Origin: Arenimonas sp049195245
Lineage (GTDB): Bacteria > Pseudomonadota > Gammaproteobacteria > Xanthomonadales > Xanthomonadaceae
NCBI RefSeq assembly: GCF_049195245.1
Contig: NZ_JBMIRR010000028.1
Location: 147,250-211,249, forward strand
Direction of reading: 5' to 3'
DNA: 64,000 bases
This document shows positions 51,091 to 59,886 of this stretch, piece by piece. Below the pieces are notes generated by a model that was not told the origin of the DNA, did not search any database, and saw only the letters and a list, made by a program, of their open reading frames with translations. Position 1 is the stretch's first letter, and each line of letters starts with the position of its first letter. A program made the translations under genes and the position numbers.

Positions 51091-52478
51091 CGGCCTGGCT
51101 GCCCGTGCTGGTCAAGGCCAGCTATTTCGTCGCGGCGCTGCTCTTCATCCTGGGCATCAAGCGCATGGCCTCGCCGGTCACGGCGCGCAGCGGCATCCAG
51201 TGGGCGGGCGCCGGCATGCTGCTGGCCACCTTCGCCACCTTCCTGCTGCCGGGCCTGCACAACCTGCCGCTGATCGCGCTGGCCGTGGTGCTGGGCACCG
51301 CCGTGGCCTGGGTCTCGGGCAAGCGCGTGGCCATGACCGACATGCCGCAGATGGTGGCGCTGTACAACGGCCTGGGCGGCGGCTCGGCCGCAGCGATCGG
51401 CGCGGTGGAGCTGCTGAAGTTCTCGGCCGCCGGCGCGGCGCCGTCGCAGACGGCGCTGGTGCTCGCGGTGGTCGGCGCGTTGATCGGTTCGATTTCGCTC
51501 ACCGGCTCGGTGATCGCCTGGGCCAAGCTCGACGGCCGCATGGACAAACGCTTCACCTTCCCGGGCCAGCAGGCCTTCAACGCCCTGGTGTTCCTGGCGG
51601 CGCTGGGCCTGGGCGCGCTGACGGTGTACGGCCTGGACCAGCCGGTGATCATCGGCTTCTTCGTCGCCGCGCTGGCGGTGGGCGTGCTGATGACGCTGCC
51701 GATCGGTGGCGCCGACATGCCGGTGGTGATCTCGCTGTACAACGCGCTGACCGGCCTGGCCGTGGCCTTCGAAGGTTACGTGCTTCAGAACGAGGCCCTG
51801 ATCATCGCCGGCATGGTGGTCGGCGCGGCCGGCACCATGCTGACCCAGCTGATGGCCAAGGCCATGAATCGCTCGATCGCCAGCGTGCTGTTCGGCAGCT
51901 TCGGCCAGACCGGCGAGGCGGCCGAGATCACCGGCGCGCAAAAGCCCATCGAGGCCGGCGACGTGGCCGCGATGATGGCCTACGCCGAGCGCGTGGTGAT
52001 CGTGCCGGGCTACGGCCTGGCGGTCGCCCAGGCCCAGCACAAGGTCTGGGAACTGACCCAGGTGCTGATGAAGCGCGGCGTGAAGGTGCGCTTCGCGATC
52101 CACCCGGTGGCGGGCCGCATGCCCGGGCACATGAACGTGCTGCTGGCCGAGGCCGGCGTGCCCTACGACCTGATCGCCGACATGGACGACATCAACCCCG
52201 AGTTCCCCACCACCGACGTGTCCCTGGTGATCGGCGCCAACGACGTGGTCAACCCGGTGGCCAAGACCGACCCGTCCTCGCCGATCTTCGGCATGCCGAT
52301 CCTGGACGTGGTCAATTCCAGGAACACCATCGTCATCAAGCGCGGCAAGGGCACGGGCTTCGCGGGCATCGAGAATGCGCTGTTCTACGCCGACAATACG
52401 CGCATGCTTTACGGCGATGCGGCGTCCGCGGTGAGCCAGCTGGTGGCCGAACTCAAGTCGGTGGACGGCGGGCACTGA
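51087..52478 (+). CDS. pntB: NAD(P) transhydrogenase subunit beta
   Basis: A 463-aa protein. About nine membrane helices (1-270) are followed by the NADP(H)-binding domain dIII (290-463): VVIVPGYGLAVAQAQHKVWEL, VRFAIHPVAGRMPGHMNVLL, VIGANDVVNPVAK, KRGKGTGFAGIENALFY. Couples proton entry to reduction of NADP by NADH. Complete and of normal length; the last 26 bp overlap the convergent membrane gene. Confidence 0.97.
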   Translation: MTAWLPVLVKASYFVAALLFILGIKRMASPVTARSGIQWAGAGMLLATFATFLLPGLHNLPLIALAVVLGTAVAWVSGKRVAMTDMPQMVALYNGLGGGSAAAIGAVELLKFSAAGAAPSQTALVLAVVGALIGSISLTGSVIAWAKLDGRMDKRFTFPGQQAFNALVFLAALGLGALTVYGLDQPVIIGFFVAALAVGVLMTLPIGGADMPVVISLYNALTGLAVAFEGYVLQNEALIIAGMVVGAAGTMLTQLMAKAMNRSIASVLFGSFGQTGEAAEITGAQKPIEAGDVAAMMAYAERVVIVPGYGLAVAQAQHKVWELTQVLMKRGVKVRFAIHPVAGRMPGHMNVLLAEAGVPYDLIADMDDINPEFPTTDVSLVIGANDVVNPVAKTDPSSPIFGMPILDVVNSRNTIVIKRGKGTGFAGIENALFYADNTRMLYGDAASAVSQLVAELKSVDGGH

Positions 52479-52914
52479 CCCGCCCGGCCGCGGGGCGCGC
52501 CAGCCACGCGGCCAGGACCAGGGCCAGCACCGCGTACGCCACGTCGTAGGCGTCCGTGGCGTACCGGACCAGGTCGCCGGCCAGCACCCAGCCAATGCGG
52601 TCGGCCGATTCGAGCGGGGTGAGCCCCAGCAGCCGCCCCATCTGGGTGGCAGCGAACATGAAATAGCTGGCGCCAATGGCCAGGGCCGTGCCTGCCACTG
52701 CCAGCACGGCGCGCAGCGGGTGGGCCGGGGCCGCGGCCAGCCGCAGCATCAGCACCATGTCCAGCGCGGCCACCGGCGCCAGCCAGCCGCAGGGACTGCG
52801 AAGGGACAGGGTCACCGCCAGCCAGAGGGCGGTCATGCCCAGCACGCCGACCGCGAGGGCGAACACCGGCAGGGCCCAGGCCAGCGGCGAGGTGGAACGG
52901 TCCGTTGGCGTCAA
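52453..52914 (-). CDS. Membrane protein, unknown
   Basis: A 153-aa protein with about four hydrophobic segments (13-35, 43-58, 68-88, 125-142). Contains SPCGWLAPVAALDMVLMLR and VLAGDLVRYATDAYDVAYA. No recognised family; resembles small uncharacterised inner-membrane proteins of xanthomonads. Its 3' end overlaps pntB by 26 bp; it is divergent from sufT with 61 bp between starts. Confidence 0.7.
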   Translation of the reverse strand: MTPTDRSTSPLAWALPVFALAVGVLGMTALWLAVTLSLRSPCGWLAPVAALDMVLMLRLAAAPAHPLRAVLAVAGTALAIGASYFMFAATQMGRLLGLTPLESADRIGWVLAGDLVRYATDAYDVAYAVLALVLAAWLARPAAGRVSARRPPT

Positions 52915-52975
52915 GGCGGTTTACCGGTGGTGGGGCGGGCTAAAATAGCCGCCTTTCCCCTCAGGCGATACCCGA

Positions 52976-53530
52976 GTGAGCTATTCCCGCACCAGCGAAC
53001 CGGTGAAGTTCGAGCGTGACTGCGCTGCGGTCATGGTGCCGCAGGGCGAGGCGGTGACGCTTCCCGCCGGCACCAGCGGCTACATCACCCAGGCCCTCGG
53101 CGGCTCGTTCACGCTGTTCGTGGACGGCAACCTGTTCCGGGTCGCGGGCGACGACGCCGACGCGATCGGCAAGGCCCGGCCCGCACCCCTGGTGCTGCCC
53201 GAGGGCGCGGGCGACGACGAGGTGGAGAAGCTGGTGTGGTCGCAGCTGCGCACCTGCTTCGATCCGGAAATCCCGGTGGACATCGTCGAGCTGGGCCTGG
53301 TGTATGAATGCGAACTGGGCCGCAACGCCGAGGGCGAGCGAATGGTGTCGGTGCGCATGACGCTTACAGCGCCGGGCTGCGGCATGGGCGACATCCTGGT
53401 CGAGGACGTGCGCACCAAGGTCGAGGCCGTGCCCACGATCGCCGAAGCCGATGTCGAGCTGGTGTTCGACCCGCCCTGGAACCAGTCGATGATGTCGGAC
53501 GCGGCCCGTCTTGAAACGGGCATGTTCTGA
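52976..53530 (+). CDS. sufT: Fe-S cluster assembly protein SufT (MIP18/DUF59)
   Basis: A 184-aa protein with GTG start. An N-terminal segment (VPQGEAVTLPAGTSGYITQALGG is the type region, residues 20-45) precedes the MIP18/DUF59 domain: LRTCFDPEIPVDIVELGLVY, MTLTAPGCGMGDILVEDV, and DPPWNQSMMSDAARLE at the end. SufT assists Fe-S protein maturation, especially under high demand. No other suf genes are in the window. It converges with the PKHD hydroxylase gene, one base between stops. Confidence 0.93.
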   Translation: MSYSRTSEPVKFERDCAAVMVPQGEAVTLPAGTSGYITQALGGSFTLFVDGNLFRVAGDDADAIGKARPAPLVLPEGAGDDEVEKLVWSQLRTCFDPEIPVDIVELGLVYECELGRNAEGERMVSVRMTLTAPGCGMGDILVEDVRTKVEAVPTIAEADVELVFDPPWNQSMMSDAARLETGMF

Positions 53531-53531
53531 G

Positions 53532-54209
53532 TCAGCAGGCCGCTTCGGCCCACATGCGCAGCAGCTGGGAGTGCACCTGGCTCAGCTGCAGGAACTCCGG
53601 ACTCTCGCCCTCGCGCGCATGCAGGCTGCGGCGCGTCTGGTCCAGCGTGAACAGCAGCTCGCGCTGGCGGCCGTCGCGCACCCGGCTCTGGATCCAGCCC
53701 ACGCAGGCCAGCCGCTCGCCGCGGGTGACGGGCGCGACCCGGTGCAGCGCGCCGCAGTCGTAGACCACCAGGGCGCCCGCGGGCAACTTCACCGGCGTCT
53801 CGCCTTCGTGCGATTCGATCACCAGCTCGCCGCCGTCGTAGTCGTCCGGCCCGGACAGGAACAGGGTCCAGGCGAGGTCCGTGCGCAGCGCAGGCTTTCC
53901 CATCAGGGCATCGTCCACGTGCGTACCGTAACCCTGTCCCGGTCGGTAACGACTCAGCAGGGGCGAACCGAATCGTGCCGGCCGGGCAAACCGCTCGAGC
54001 GTCGGATGCCCCGAAACCGCGTCGAGCAGGCGGGCGGCGAGCGCTTGCACGCCTGGGTCGGAGGCATCCAGCTGTTCATTGTTCTTGGCGCCTCGTGCCG
54101 CCCAGCCTGCGGTCAGCCGGCCGTCCCGGCTGGGCAGTCGCGCGAATTCGTCCCGGGCACGGGCACAGGCCTCGGCGTCCATCACATCGGCGATGCAGAA
54201 CAGTGACAT
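53532..54209 (-). CDS. PKHD-type Fe(II)/2-oxoglutarate hydroxylase (PiuC-like)
   Basis: A 225-aa dioxygenase. The iron-binding facial triad is H97, D99 (GYGTHVDDALMG) and H156 (GALHRVAPVTRGER), with the 2-oxoglutarate Arg shortly after. LAWTLFLSGPDDYDGGELVI is typical of PiuC/YbiX proteins, often next to TonB-dependent siderophore receptors and Fur-controlled. Here the iron link is the Fur-box-like site directly upstream and the divergent imelysin gene. Confidence 0.94.
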   Translation of the reverse strand: MSLFCIADVMDAEACARARDEFARLPSRDGRLTAGWAARGAKNNEQLDASDPGVQALAARLLDAVSGHPTLERFARPARFGSPLLSRYRPGQGYGTHVDDALMGKPALRTDLAWTLFLSGPDDYDGGELVIESHEGETPVKLPAGALVVYDCGALHRVAPVTRGERLACVGWIQSRVRDGRQRELLFTLDQTRRSLHAREGESPEFLQLSQVHSQLLRMWAEAAC

Positions 54210-54210
54210 G

Positions 54211-54229
54211 GTTGATGAGAATCATTTGC
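54211..54229. promoter_or_regulatory. Fur-box-like operator between PKHD hydroxylase and imelysin genes
   Basis: GTTGATGAGAATCATTTGC matches the classic 19-bp Fur consensus at 14 positions, including the central GA-AATCAT core. It starts one base from the hydroxylase ATG and lies 47 bp before the imelysin ATG, so it could repress both directions when iron is plentiful. Confidence 0.72.
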
Positions 54230-54275
54230 ATTAAGGCGCCAGCGGCCGATAATACCCGCATCCCACGCCGCCTGG

Positions 54276-55544
54276 ATGCCCATGACCCCGCGCCTCAAAC
54301 TCTGGACCCGCCTCGGAACCTGCCTGGCCAGCGCCGTGCCGATCGCAGCGATGGCCCTGTCGCCCGTGGCCAGCGAGGGCGGTGAGGGCGGCGAGGGCGG
54401 GGAAGGTGGCGAGGCCGGCTCGGCGCCCTCGCAATACCGCCTGCTGCTCGATGCCGCGTCCGACCCGCAGTACAGCGCGGCGTCCAGCCTGCAGGACTAT
54501 GCGCAGGGTGCACATGACACCTACCTTGAATCGGCCGCGCAGGCTCGCCAGCTGCGGGCGGCGATCCAGACCCTGCTGGACGCACCCGGCCAGGACAGTC
54601 TGGACAGCGCGCGCCGGGCGTGGATCACGGCTCGGCAGCCCTACCTGCGCAGCGAAGCCTTCCGCTACTACGATGGTCCCATCGACGGGCCTGCCACGGC
54701 CGGGCGCCAGGCGGGGCCCGAGCCGCGCCTCAATGCCTGGCCATTGAACGAAGCGGTGATCGATTACGTCAGCGGCGACGCCGACGCCGGCCTGGTGCAT
54801 GCCTACGACCTGCCGATCACCCGCCAGACCATCCTGGCCCAGGACCAGGTCAGCGACGAGGCCGATGTCACCACCGGCTGGCACGCGATCGAGTTCCTGC
54901 TCTGGGGCCAGGACCAGCGTGCCGATGGACCGGGTAACCGGCCCCACACGGACTACGTGGCCGGCACGCCCGCGACGGATCGCCGCCGCGCCTACCTGGC
55001 CCTCCTTGCCGAGCAGGTGGTGGCGGACCTGGACTGGCTGGCGGAACAGTGGGATCCGGCACGTGCCGACGCCTACGTGCATTTTTTCCTGGCGCTGGAA
55101 CAGCACGAGGCGATCGGACGCGTGCTCACCGGCGCGGCCAACCTGGCAGGGCACGAGCTGGCGACCGAGCGGCTGGCGGTCTCGCTCGACTCGGGTTCGC
55201 AGGAAGACGAACAGAGTTGCTTCAGCGACAGCACCCGCCAGGATTTCGTGCACGCGCTCGAGGGCATCCGCCTGGCCTGGTACGGCCGCGACGGCAAAGG
55301 CCTGGCCAGCGTGCTCAAGCCGCTGCGGCCGGCGCTGGCGGCCGACATCGACGCCCGTTTCGCCAAGGCGCAGGCCGCCGTGGATGCATTGCCGCAGCCG
55401 TTCGACCGTATGCTGGCGTCCGCCCCCGACAGCGCCGACCGCGCGGCGGGCGAGGCGGCGGTTGAAGCCCTGCAGTCGCTGGGTGCCGGACTGCGCGACG
55501 CCGGCAATGCGCTCGGCGTGCTGGTGATCGTCTCCGGCGTATGA
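54276..55544 (+). CDS. Imelysin family iron-regulated periplasmic protein
   Basis: A 422-aa protein. The signal peptide (1-33) is followed by a Gly-Glu run (EGGEGGEGGEGGEAG). The imelysin domain has the metal-binding GxHxxE motif GWHAIEFLLWG (H203, E206) after AWPLNEAVIDYVSG. Homologues include IrpA and the EfeO-like M75 proteins, used in iron uptake or surface iron handling. It overlaps the di-haem gene by 4 bp. The acidic N-terminal run could gather metal, but this is speculation. Confidence 0.93.
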   Translation: MPMTPRLKLWTRLGTCLASAVPIAAMALSPVASEGGEGGEGGEGGEAGSAPSQYRLLLDAASDPQYSAASSLQDYAQGAHDTYLESAAQARQLRAAIQTLLDAPGQDSLDSARRAWITARQPYLRSEAFRYYDGPIDGPATAGRQAGPEPRLNAWPLNEAVIDYVSGDADAGLVHAYDLPITRQTILAQDQVSDEADVTTGWHAIEFLLWGQDQRADGPGNRPHTDYVAGTPATDRRRAYLALLAEQVVADLDWLAEQWDPARADAYVHFFLALEQHEAIGRVLTGAANLAGHELATERLAVSLDSGSQEDEQSCFSDSTRQDFVHALEGIRLAWYGRDGKGLASVLKPLRPALAADIDARFAKAQAAVDALPQPFDRMLASAPDSADRAAGEAAVEALQSLGAGLRDAGNALGVLVIVSGV

Positions 55545-56911
55545 GGCGCACCCTGCTGGCGGTCCTGGGCCTGCTGCTGGCGGGCAGCCTGGTGGCGGCA
55601 TCCCCGTCGGATGCGCCGGGTGGCGGTTTGACGCGCGCCCTGGACAACCGCGACGCCTTCGCGATGCCCGCGCCAGGCCTGACATCGAAGGAGCTGCGCG
55701 ATTTCAGCTTCGGCAACCGCGTGTTCAATACCAACTGGGCGGTCGCGCCGGCGTCGGTCGATGCCTTCGACGGCCTGGGCCCGATATTCAATCGCGTTTC
55801 CTGTTCGGGCTGTCACCTGCGCGACGGTCGCGGTCGGCCCCCGGTGGACGGTGAAGACGAAATGTTGTCGAGCCTGGTGCGCCTGGGCGTGCCCGGCAAG
55901 GACGCGGTCGGCGGCCCGCGACCGCATCCGCGCTACGGCGACCAACTCGGTGACCGCGCGATCCCGGGCGTCGCGCCCGAGGGCAAGGTGCGCATCGCCT
56001 GGCGCGAACAGGCGGGCCGTTATCCCGACGGCACGACGTACTCGCTGCGGTCGCCCCGGATCACGTTCGAAGACCTGGCTTACGGGCCGCTGGGCCGGAA
56101 GCTGCAGACCTCCCTGCGCGTCGCGCCGGCGGTGGTGGGCATGGGGCTTCTGGACGCGATTCCCGAAGCCGATCTTTTGGCGGCCCAGGATCCCGACGAC
56201 CGGGATGGCGACGGCATCTCCGGCCGCGTCAATCGCGTCTGGGATCCGGTGGCGCGCGCCGAGGCCGTGGGCCGGCTCGGCTGGAAGGCCAATGCGGCCA
56301 ACAGCACGGCCCAGTCCGCCGCGGCGGCACATGGCGACATGGGGCTGAGCACGAGCCTTTTCCCCGACGAGAACTGCATGCCGGGGCAGACGGACTGCCT
56401 GGCCGCGCCACGCGGCGGCGACGGCCCCGACCTGCGCGACGCGCACCTGCAGAAGCTGGTGTTCTATTTGCAGGTGCTGGCGGTGCCCGACCGCCGCCGC
56501 GTGGCGCCTGCACAAGAAGCGCGCGGAGAAGCCGTTTTCCAGGACACAGGCTGCGCGTCCTGCCACACCCCGAGGCAGCGCACCGGGGCCGACGCCTCCC
56601 CGGCCCGTCTGGCAGGCCAGGCCTTCATGCCCTACACCGACCTGCTGCTGCACGACATGGGGCCCGGCCTGGCCGACGGTCGCCCTGACTTCCTGGCCAG
56701 CGGTCGCGAGTGGCGCACCGCGCCGCTCTGGGGCTTGGGCCTGGTGCCCACGACCAATGGCCATTCCTTTTACCTGCATGACGGCCGCGCCCGTTCGCTG
56801 GAAGAAGCCGTGCTCTGGCACGGGGGTGAAGGGCAGGCGTCGAGGGACCGTTTCAAGGCCCTGAGTCGCGCGGACCGCGAGGCCCTGCTGGCCTTCCTGC
56901 GCTCCCTCTGA
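55541..56911 (+). CDS. Di-haem oxidoreductase (thiol oxidoreductase-like, DHOR)
   Basis: A 456-aa c-type cytochrome. Signal peptide 1-20. Two haem-binding motifs: CSGCH (88-92) and CASCH (338-342), with the usual YDGLGPIFN-like DGLGPIFNRVSC before the first. NTNWAVAP, DDRDGDGISGRVNRVWDP and TAPLWGLGL match DHOR proteins. These lie next to imelysin genes in many genomes and are presumed to change the redox state of iron. Genes for further imelysin or DUF1513 proteins, often next in such loci, are absent. Confidence 0.93.
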   Translation: MRRTLLAVLGLLLAGSLVAASPSDAPGGGLTRALDNRDAFAMPAPGLTSKELRDFSFGNRVFNTNWAVAPASVDAFDGLGPIFNRVSCSGCHLRDGRGRPPVDGEDEMLSSLVRLGVPGKDAVGGPRPHPRYGDQLGDRAIPGVAPEGKVRIAWREQAGRYPDGTTYSLRSPRITFEDLAYGPLGRKLQTSLRVAPAVVGMGLLDAIPEADLLAAQDPDDRDGDGISGRVNRVWDPVARAEAVGRLGWKANAANSTAQSAAAAHGDMGLSTSLFPDENCMPGQTDCLAAPRGGDGPDLRDAHLQKLVFYLQVLAVPDRRRVAPAQEARGEAVFQDTGCASCHTPRQRTGADASPARLAGQAFMPYTDLLLHDMGPGLADGRPDFLASGREWRTAPLWGLGLVPTTNGHSFYLHDGRARSLEEAVLWHGGEGQASRDRFKALSRADREALLAFLRSL

Positions 56912-56980
56912 CCGCCGGGAAGGCGTCCTGCCGGGCATGTCACCGGTGGTCAGGAATTCCTGCGGCGGTGCGGCTTGACC

Positions 56981-57038
56981 TGTGACTTTCGTCACGCTAG
57001 CGTCGGTCGCGTGTCATGCAGATGTGATCTGCATCACA
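56981..57038 (+). promoter_or_regulatory. Tandem Clp/CRP-type sites before the S8 protease gene
   Basis: Site 1 is TGTGACTTTCGTCACG (56981-56996), one mismatch to TGTGA-N6-TCACA. Site 2 is TGTGATCTGCATCACA (57023-57038), a perfect match. Starts are 42 bp apart, about four helical turns, so both face the same side of the DNA. In Xanthomonas and Lysobacter the CRP-like regulator Clp activates extracellular enzyme genes, and c-di-GMP blocks it. Confidence 0.8.
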
Positions 57039-57185
57039 CGTCCGGGTGGTACGAGACTCCCCGCTACGAATCCAGGCCAAGACGGCCGGCGCGGGGAAGT
57101 TTTTGCCCAGGGGACCCGGGGCATGGAAGCAAACACGGCTGCCCAGCAGCCTTCATTGCCATCATTTTTCGGGGATACACACATC

Positions 57186-59564
57186 GTGAGCAAGAACACT
57201 CGCAAGCTCCGCCTGCGCAGTCTCGTCGCTGCCACCACCATCGCCCTTGCAGCCCAGTCCGCGTTCGCCGCCCAGACCGCTCCGCGCGTTGATCTCAGCG
57301 CCCTGCAGTCCGACACCCAGTTCGACCAGTTCATCGTGAAGTACCGCGCCGGTACGCCCGAGGCCGCCAACGCCGCCGAGCTCAACCGTGCCCTGCAGGC
57401 CGCTGCGGTCCAGGCCGACCAGATGGTGCAGGCCTCGCGCATCCAGCGTGGCGACACCTCGCGTCCGTCCAAGCCGCTGTCGGCGCGCCACATGCGCCGC
57501 ATGGCCGTCGGCGCCGACGTGGTCACCACCTCGCAGAAGCTGGGTCGCGCCGATGCCGAGACCCTGATGCGCCAGATCGCCGCGAACCCGAACGTCGAGT
57601 ACGTGCAGATCGACCGCATCATGAAGCACACGCTGACGCCCAACGACACCAACTACAGCCAGCAGTGGGGCTACACCGATGCCGACGCCGGCATCCGCGC
57701 CAACACCGCGTGGGACGTGGCCAACGGCTCCGGCATCATCGTTGCCGTGCTCGACACCGGCTACGTGGCGCACTCCGACCTGGCCGCCAACATCGTGGCC
57801 GGCTACGACTTCATCTCCAACACCACGACCGCCGGCGACGGCAACGGCCGTGATTCCGACGCCAGCGATCCGGGCGACTACTTCGGCGGCGATCCGTCCA
57901 GCTGGCACGGCACGCACGTGGCCGGTACGGTCGCGGCGGTCACCAACAACGCCAAGGGCGTGGCCGGTACCGCCTGGGGCGCCAAGGTGATGCCGGTCCG
58001 CGTGCTGGGTCGCGGCGGCGGTTCCACCTCCGACATCGCCGACGCCATCATCTGGGCGTCCGGTGGCACCGTCAGCGGCGTGCCGACCCTGTCGGCGGCC
58101 AATGCGGCCGACGTCATCAACATGTCCCTCGGCGGCGGTGGTTCCTGCGATGCCACCACCCAGGCGGCGATCAACAGCGCGGTCAGCCGCGGCACCACCG
58201 TGGTCGTGGCGGCGGGCAACAGCAACGCCAACGCTTCGGGCTTCACCCCGGCCAGCTGCAACAACGTGGTCAACGTCGCTTCGGTCACCAGCGCCAGCGC
58301 CCGTTCCAGCTTCTCGAACTACGGCACCCTGATCGACGTGTCGGCCCCGGGCTCGAGCATCCTCTCCACGCTCAACTCCGGCACGGCCGGCCCGGGCACC
58401 GAGAACTATGTCTCCTACAGCGGCACCTCGATGGCTTCCCCGCATGTCGCGGGCGCGGTCGCGCTGGCGCAGAGCCGTCGCCTGGCCCTGGGCCTCGCCT
58501 TGTACACCCCGGCACAGATCGAAGCGTCGCTGAAGGCCACCGCGTATCCGCTGTCGGGCGCCTGCTCGGGCGGTTGCGGCGCGGGCATCATCGACGCGCG
58601 CGCCCTGGTGGATGCCGCCGGTGGCGGCGGCACCAATGCGCCGCCGGTCGCCAGCTTCACCTTCACCACCAGCGGCCTGACCGCCAGCTTCACCGACGGT
58701 TCGACCGACAGCAACGGCACCATCGCCTCGCGCAGCTGGAATTTCGGCGACGGCACCACGTCCACGGCCACCAACCCGAGCAAGACCTACTCGGCGGCCG
58801 GCACCTATACGGTCACGTTGACCGTCACCGACAACGGTGGCGCCACCAACACGACCACCCGCTCGGTCACCGTGTCCTCGGGTGGCGGCGGCGGTTCGGT
58901 GCTCAGCAACGGCGTGCCGGTGACCGGCCTGTCCGCGGCGACCGGTGCCTCGGTGAACTACACGATCAACGTGCCCACGGGCGCCAGCAACCTGGTGATC
59001 AGCACCTCCGGTGGTACCGGTGATGCCGATCTGTACGTCCGCCAGGGTTCCGCGCCCACCGACACCGTGTACACCTGCCGTCCGTACCTGGGTGGCAACA
59101 ACGAGACCTGCACCATCGCGGCACCGGTGGCCGGCGTGTACCACGTCCGCGTCAAGGCCTATGCGGCCTACTCCGGCGTGAGCCTGGTCGGCAGCTACAC
59201 CACCGGTGGTGGCGGCGGCGGCACCCAGACCTACAGCAACACTGCGGACTACGCCATCGCCGACAACGCGACGGTGGACAGCCCGATCTCGGTCTCGGGT
59301 CGCACCGGCAATGGTCCGTCGGCGGCTTCGGTGTCGGTGAACATCGTCCACACCTACAAGGGTGACCTCAAGGTCGACCTCGTGGCGCCGGACGGCACCC
59401 TGTACAACATCCACAACCGCACGGGTGGCGGCACCGACAACGTGATCTCCACCACCAGCCACAACCTGACCAGCGAGGCCCTCAACGGCACCTGGCGCCT
59501 GCGTGTCAACGACAACGCGAGCGGCGACACCGGCTACATCAACAGCTGGACGATCACCTTCTGA
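57186..59564 (+). CDS. Secreted S8 (subtilisin-like) serine protease with PKD, PPC and P domains
   Basis: A 792-aa precursor from GTG 57186 (GGGGA upstream); longer in-frame starts lack a signal peptide. Signal 1-28 (cut after AFAA), an I9-type pro-domain (30-140, FIVKYRAGTPEAANAAE), then the catalytic domain with D190 (AVLDTGY), H241 (HGTHVAGT) and S415 (GTSMASPHVAG). A PKD domain (about 485-560, SWNFGDGTTSTATNP), a PPC domain (about 575-665, ADLYVRQGSAPT) and a P/Homo-B domain (about 680-792) follow. A type II-secreted protease of the Lysobacter/Xanthomonas kind. Controlled most likely by the Clp-type sites upstream. Confidence 0.96.
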   Translation: MSKNTRKLRLRSLVAATTIALAAQSAFAAQTAPRVDLSALQSDTQFDQFIVKYRAGTPEAANAAELNRALQAAAVQADQMVQASRIQRGDTSRPSKPLSARHMRRMAVGADVVTTSQKLGRADAETLMRQIAANPNVEYVQIDRIMKHTLTPNDTNYSQQWGYTDADAGIRANTAWDVANGSGIIVAVLDTGYVAHSDLAANIVAGYDFISNTTTAGDGNGRDSDASDPGDYFGGDPSSWHGTHVAGTVAAVTNNAKGVAGTAWGAKVMPVRVLGRGGGSTSDIADAIIWASGGTVSGVPTLSAANAADVINMSLGGGGSCDATTQAAINSAVSRGTTVVVAAGNSNANASGFTPASCNNVVNVASVTSASARSSFSNYGTLIDVSAPGSSILSTLNSGTAGPGTENYVSYSGTSMASPHVAGAVALAQSRRLALGLALYTPAQIEASLKATAYPLSGACSGGCGAGIIDARALVDAAGGGGTNAPPVASFTFTTSGLTASFTDGSTDSNGTIASRSWNFGDGTTSTATNPSKTYSAAGTYTVTLTVTDNGGATNTTTRSVTVSSGGGGGSVLSNGVPVTGLSAATGASVNYTINVPTGASNLVISTSGGTGDADLYVRQGSAPTDTVYTCRPYLGGNNETCTIAAPVAGVYHVRVKAYAAYSGVSLVGSYTTGGGGGGTQTYSNTADYAIADNATVDSPISVSGRTGNGPSAASVSVNIVHTYKGDLKVDLVAPDGTLYNIHNRTGGGTDNVISTTSHNLTSEALNGTWRLRVNDNASGDTGYINSWTITF

Positions 59565-59590
59565 TAGGAAGGTATCGGCAACACCTCTAG

Positions 59591-59620
59591 GACCCCGGCT
59601 TCGGCCGGGGTCTTTTTTTT
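59591..59620 (+). terminator. Rho-independent terminator of the S8 protease gene
   Basis: A 9-bp stem GACCCCGGC / GCCGGGGTC with a TTCG tetraloop, followed by eight T residues. Canonical and strong. Confidence 0.95.
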
Positions 59621-59886
59621 GCGCCGACCTCGCGGCCGGCCAAATCGTGACGCCCTTCACATCGCTGTCCCGGGACATTTCGGTCCCGGGACGGCCCAAA
59701 GTGGCCGCACCGGGTCGGCAACCGACCCATCGCGTCAGCAAGTGACAAAAACAATCCCCACCAAAACAGGGACTTATGCTGGACAGCGTGAGTTTCGCTC
59801 ACTATCATTGCGGCCGTTGGATCAGGGCGCGGGGAAGGTTGGGCTGGCATCCCGACCGGTTTCCGCAAGTCGGAAATAGGGGACTC
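59621..59886 (+). promoter_or_regulatory. Upstream region of the first DUF11 surface-protein gene
   Basis: These 266 bp separate the terminator from the next gene. They hold a Clp-type site with one mismatch, CGTGACGCCCTTCACA (59646-59661), two copies of the perfect palindrome GTCCCGGGAC (59667-59676 and 59683-59692, 16 bp start to start), and a short dyad GTGAG-TTTCG-CTCAC about 100 bp before the gene. The Clp site suggests shared control with the protease gene; the GTCCCGGGAC pair may be an operator for another regulator. Confidence 0.5.

Noticed and set aside
57162..59741. An 859-codon leftward open frame
   Set aside because: Antisense shadow of the S8 protease gene, whose triad and domains are unmistakable.
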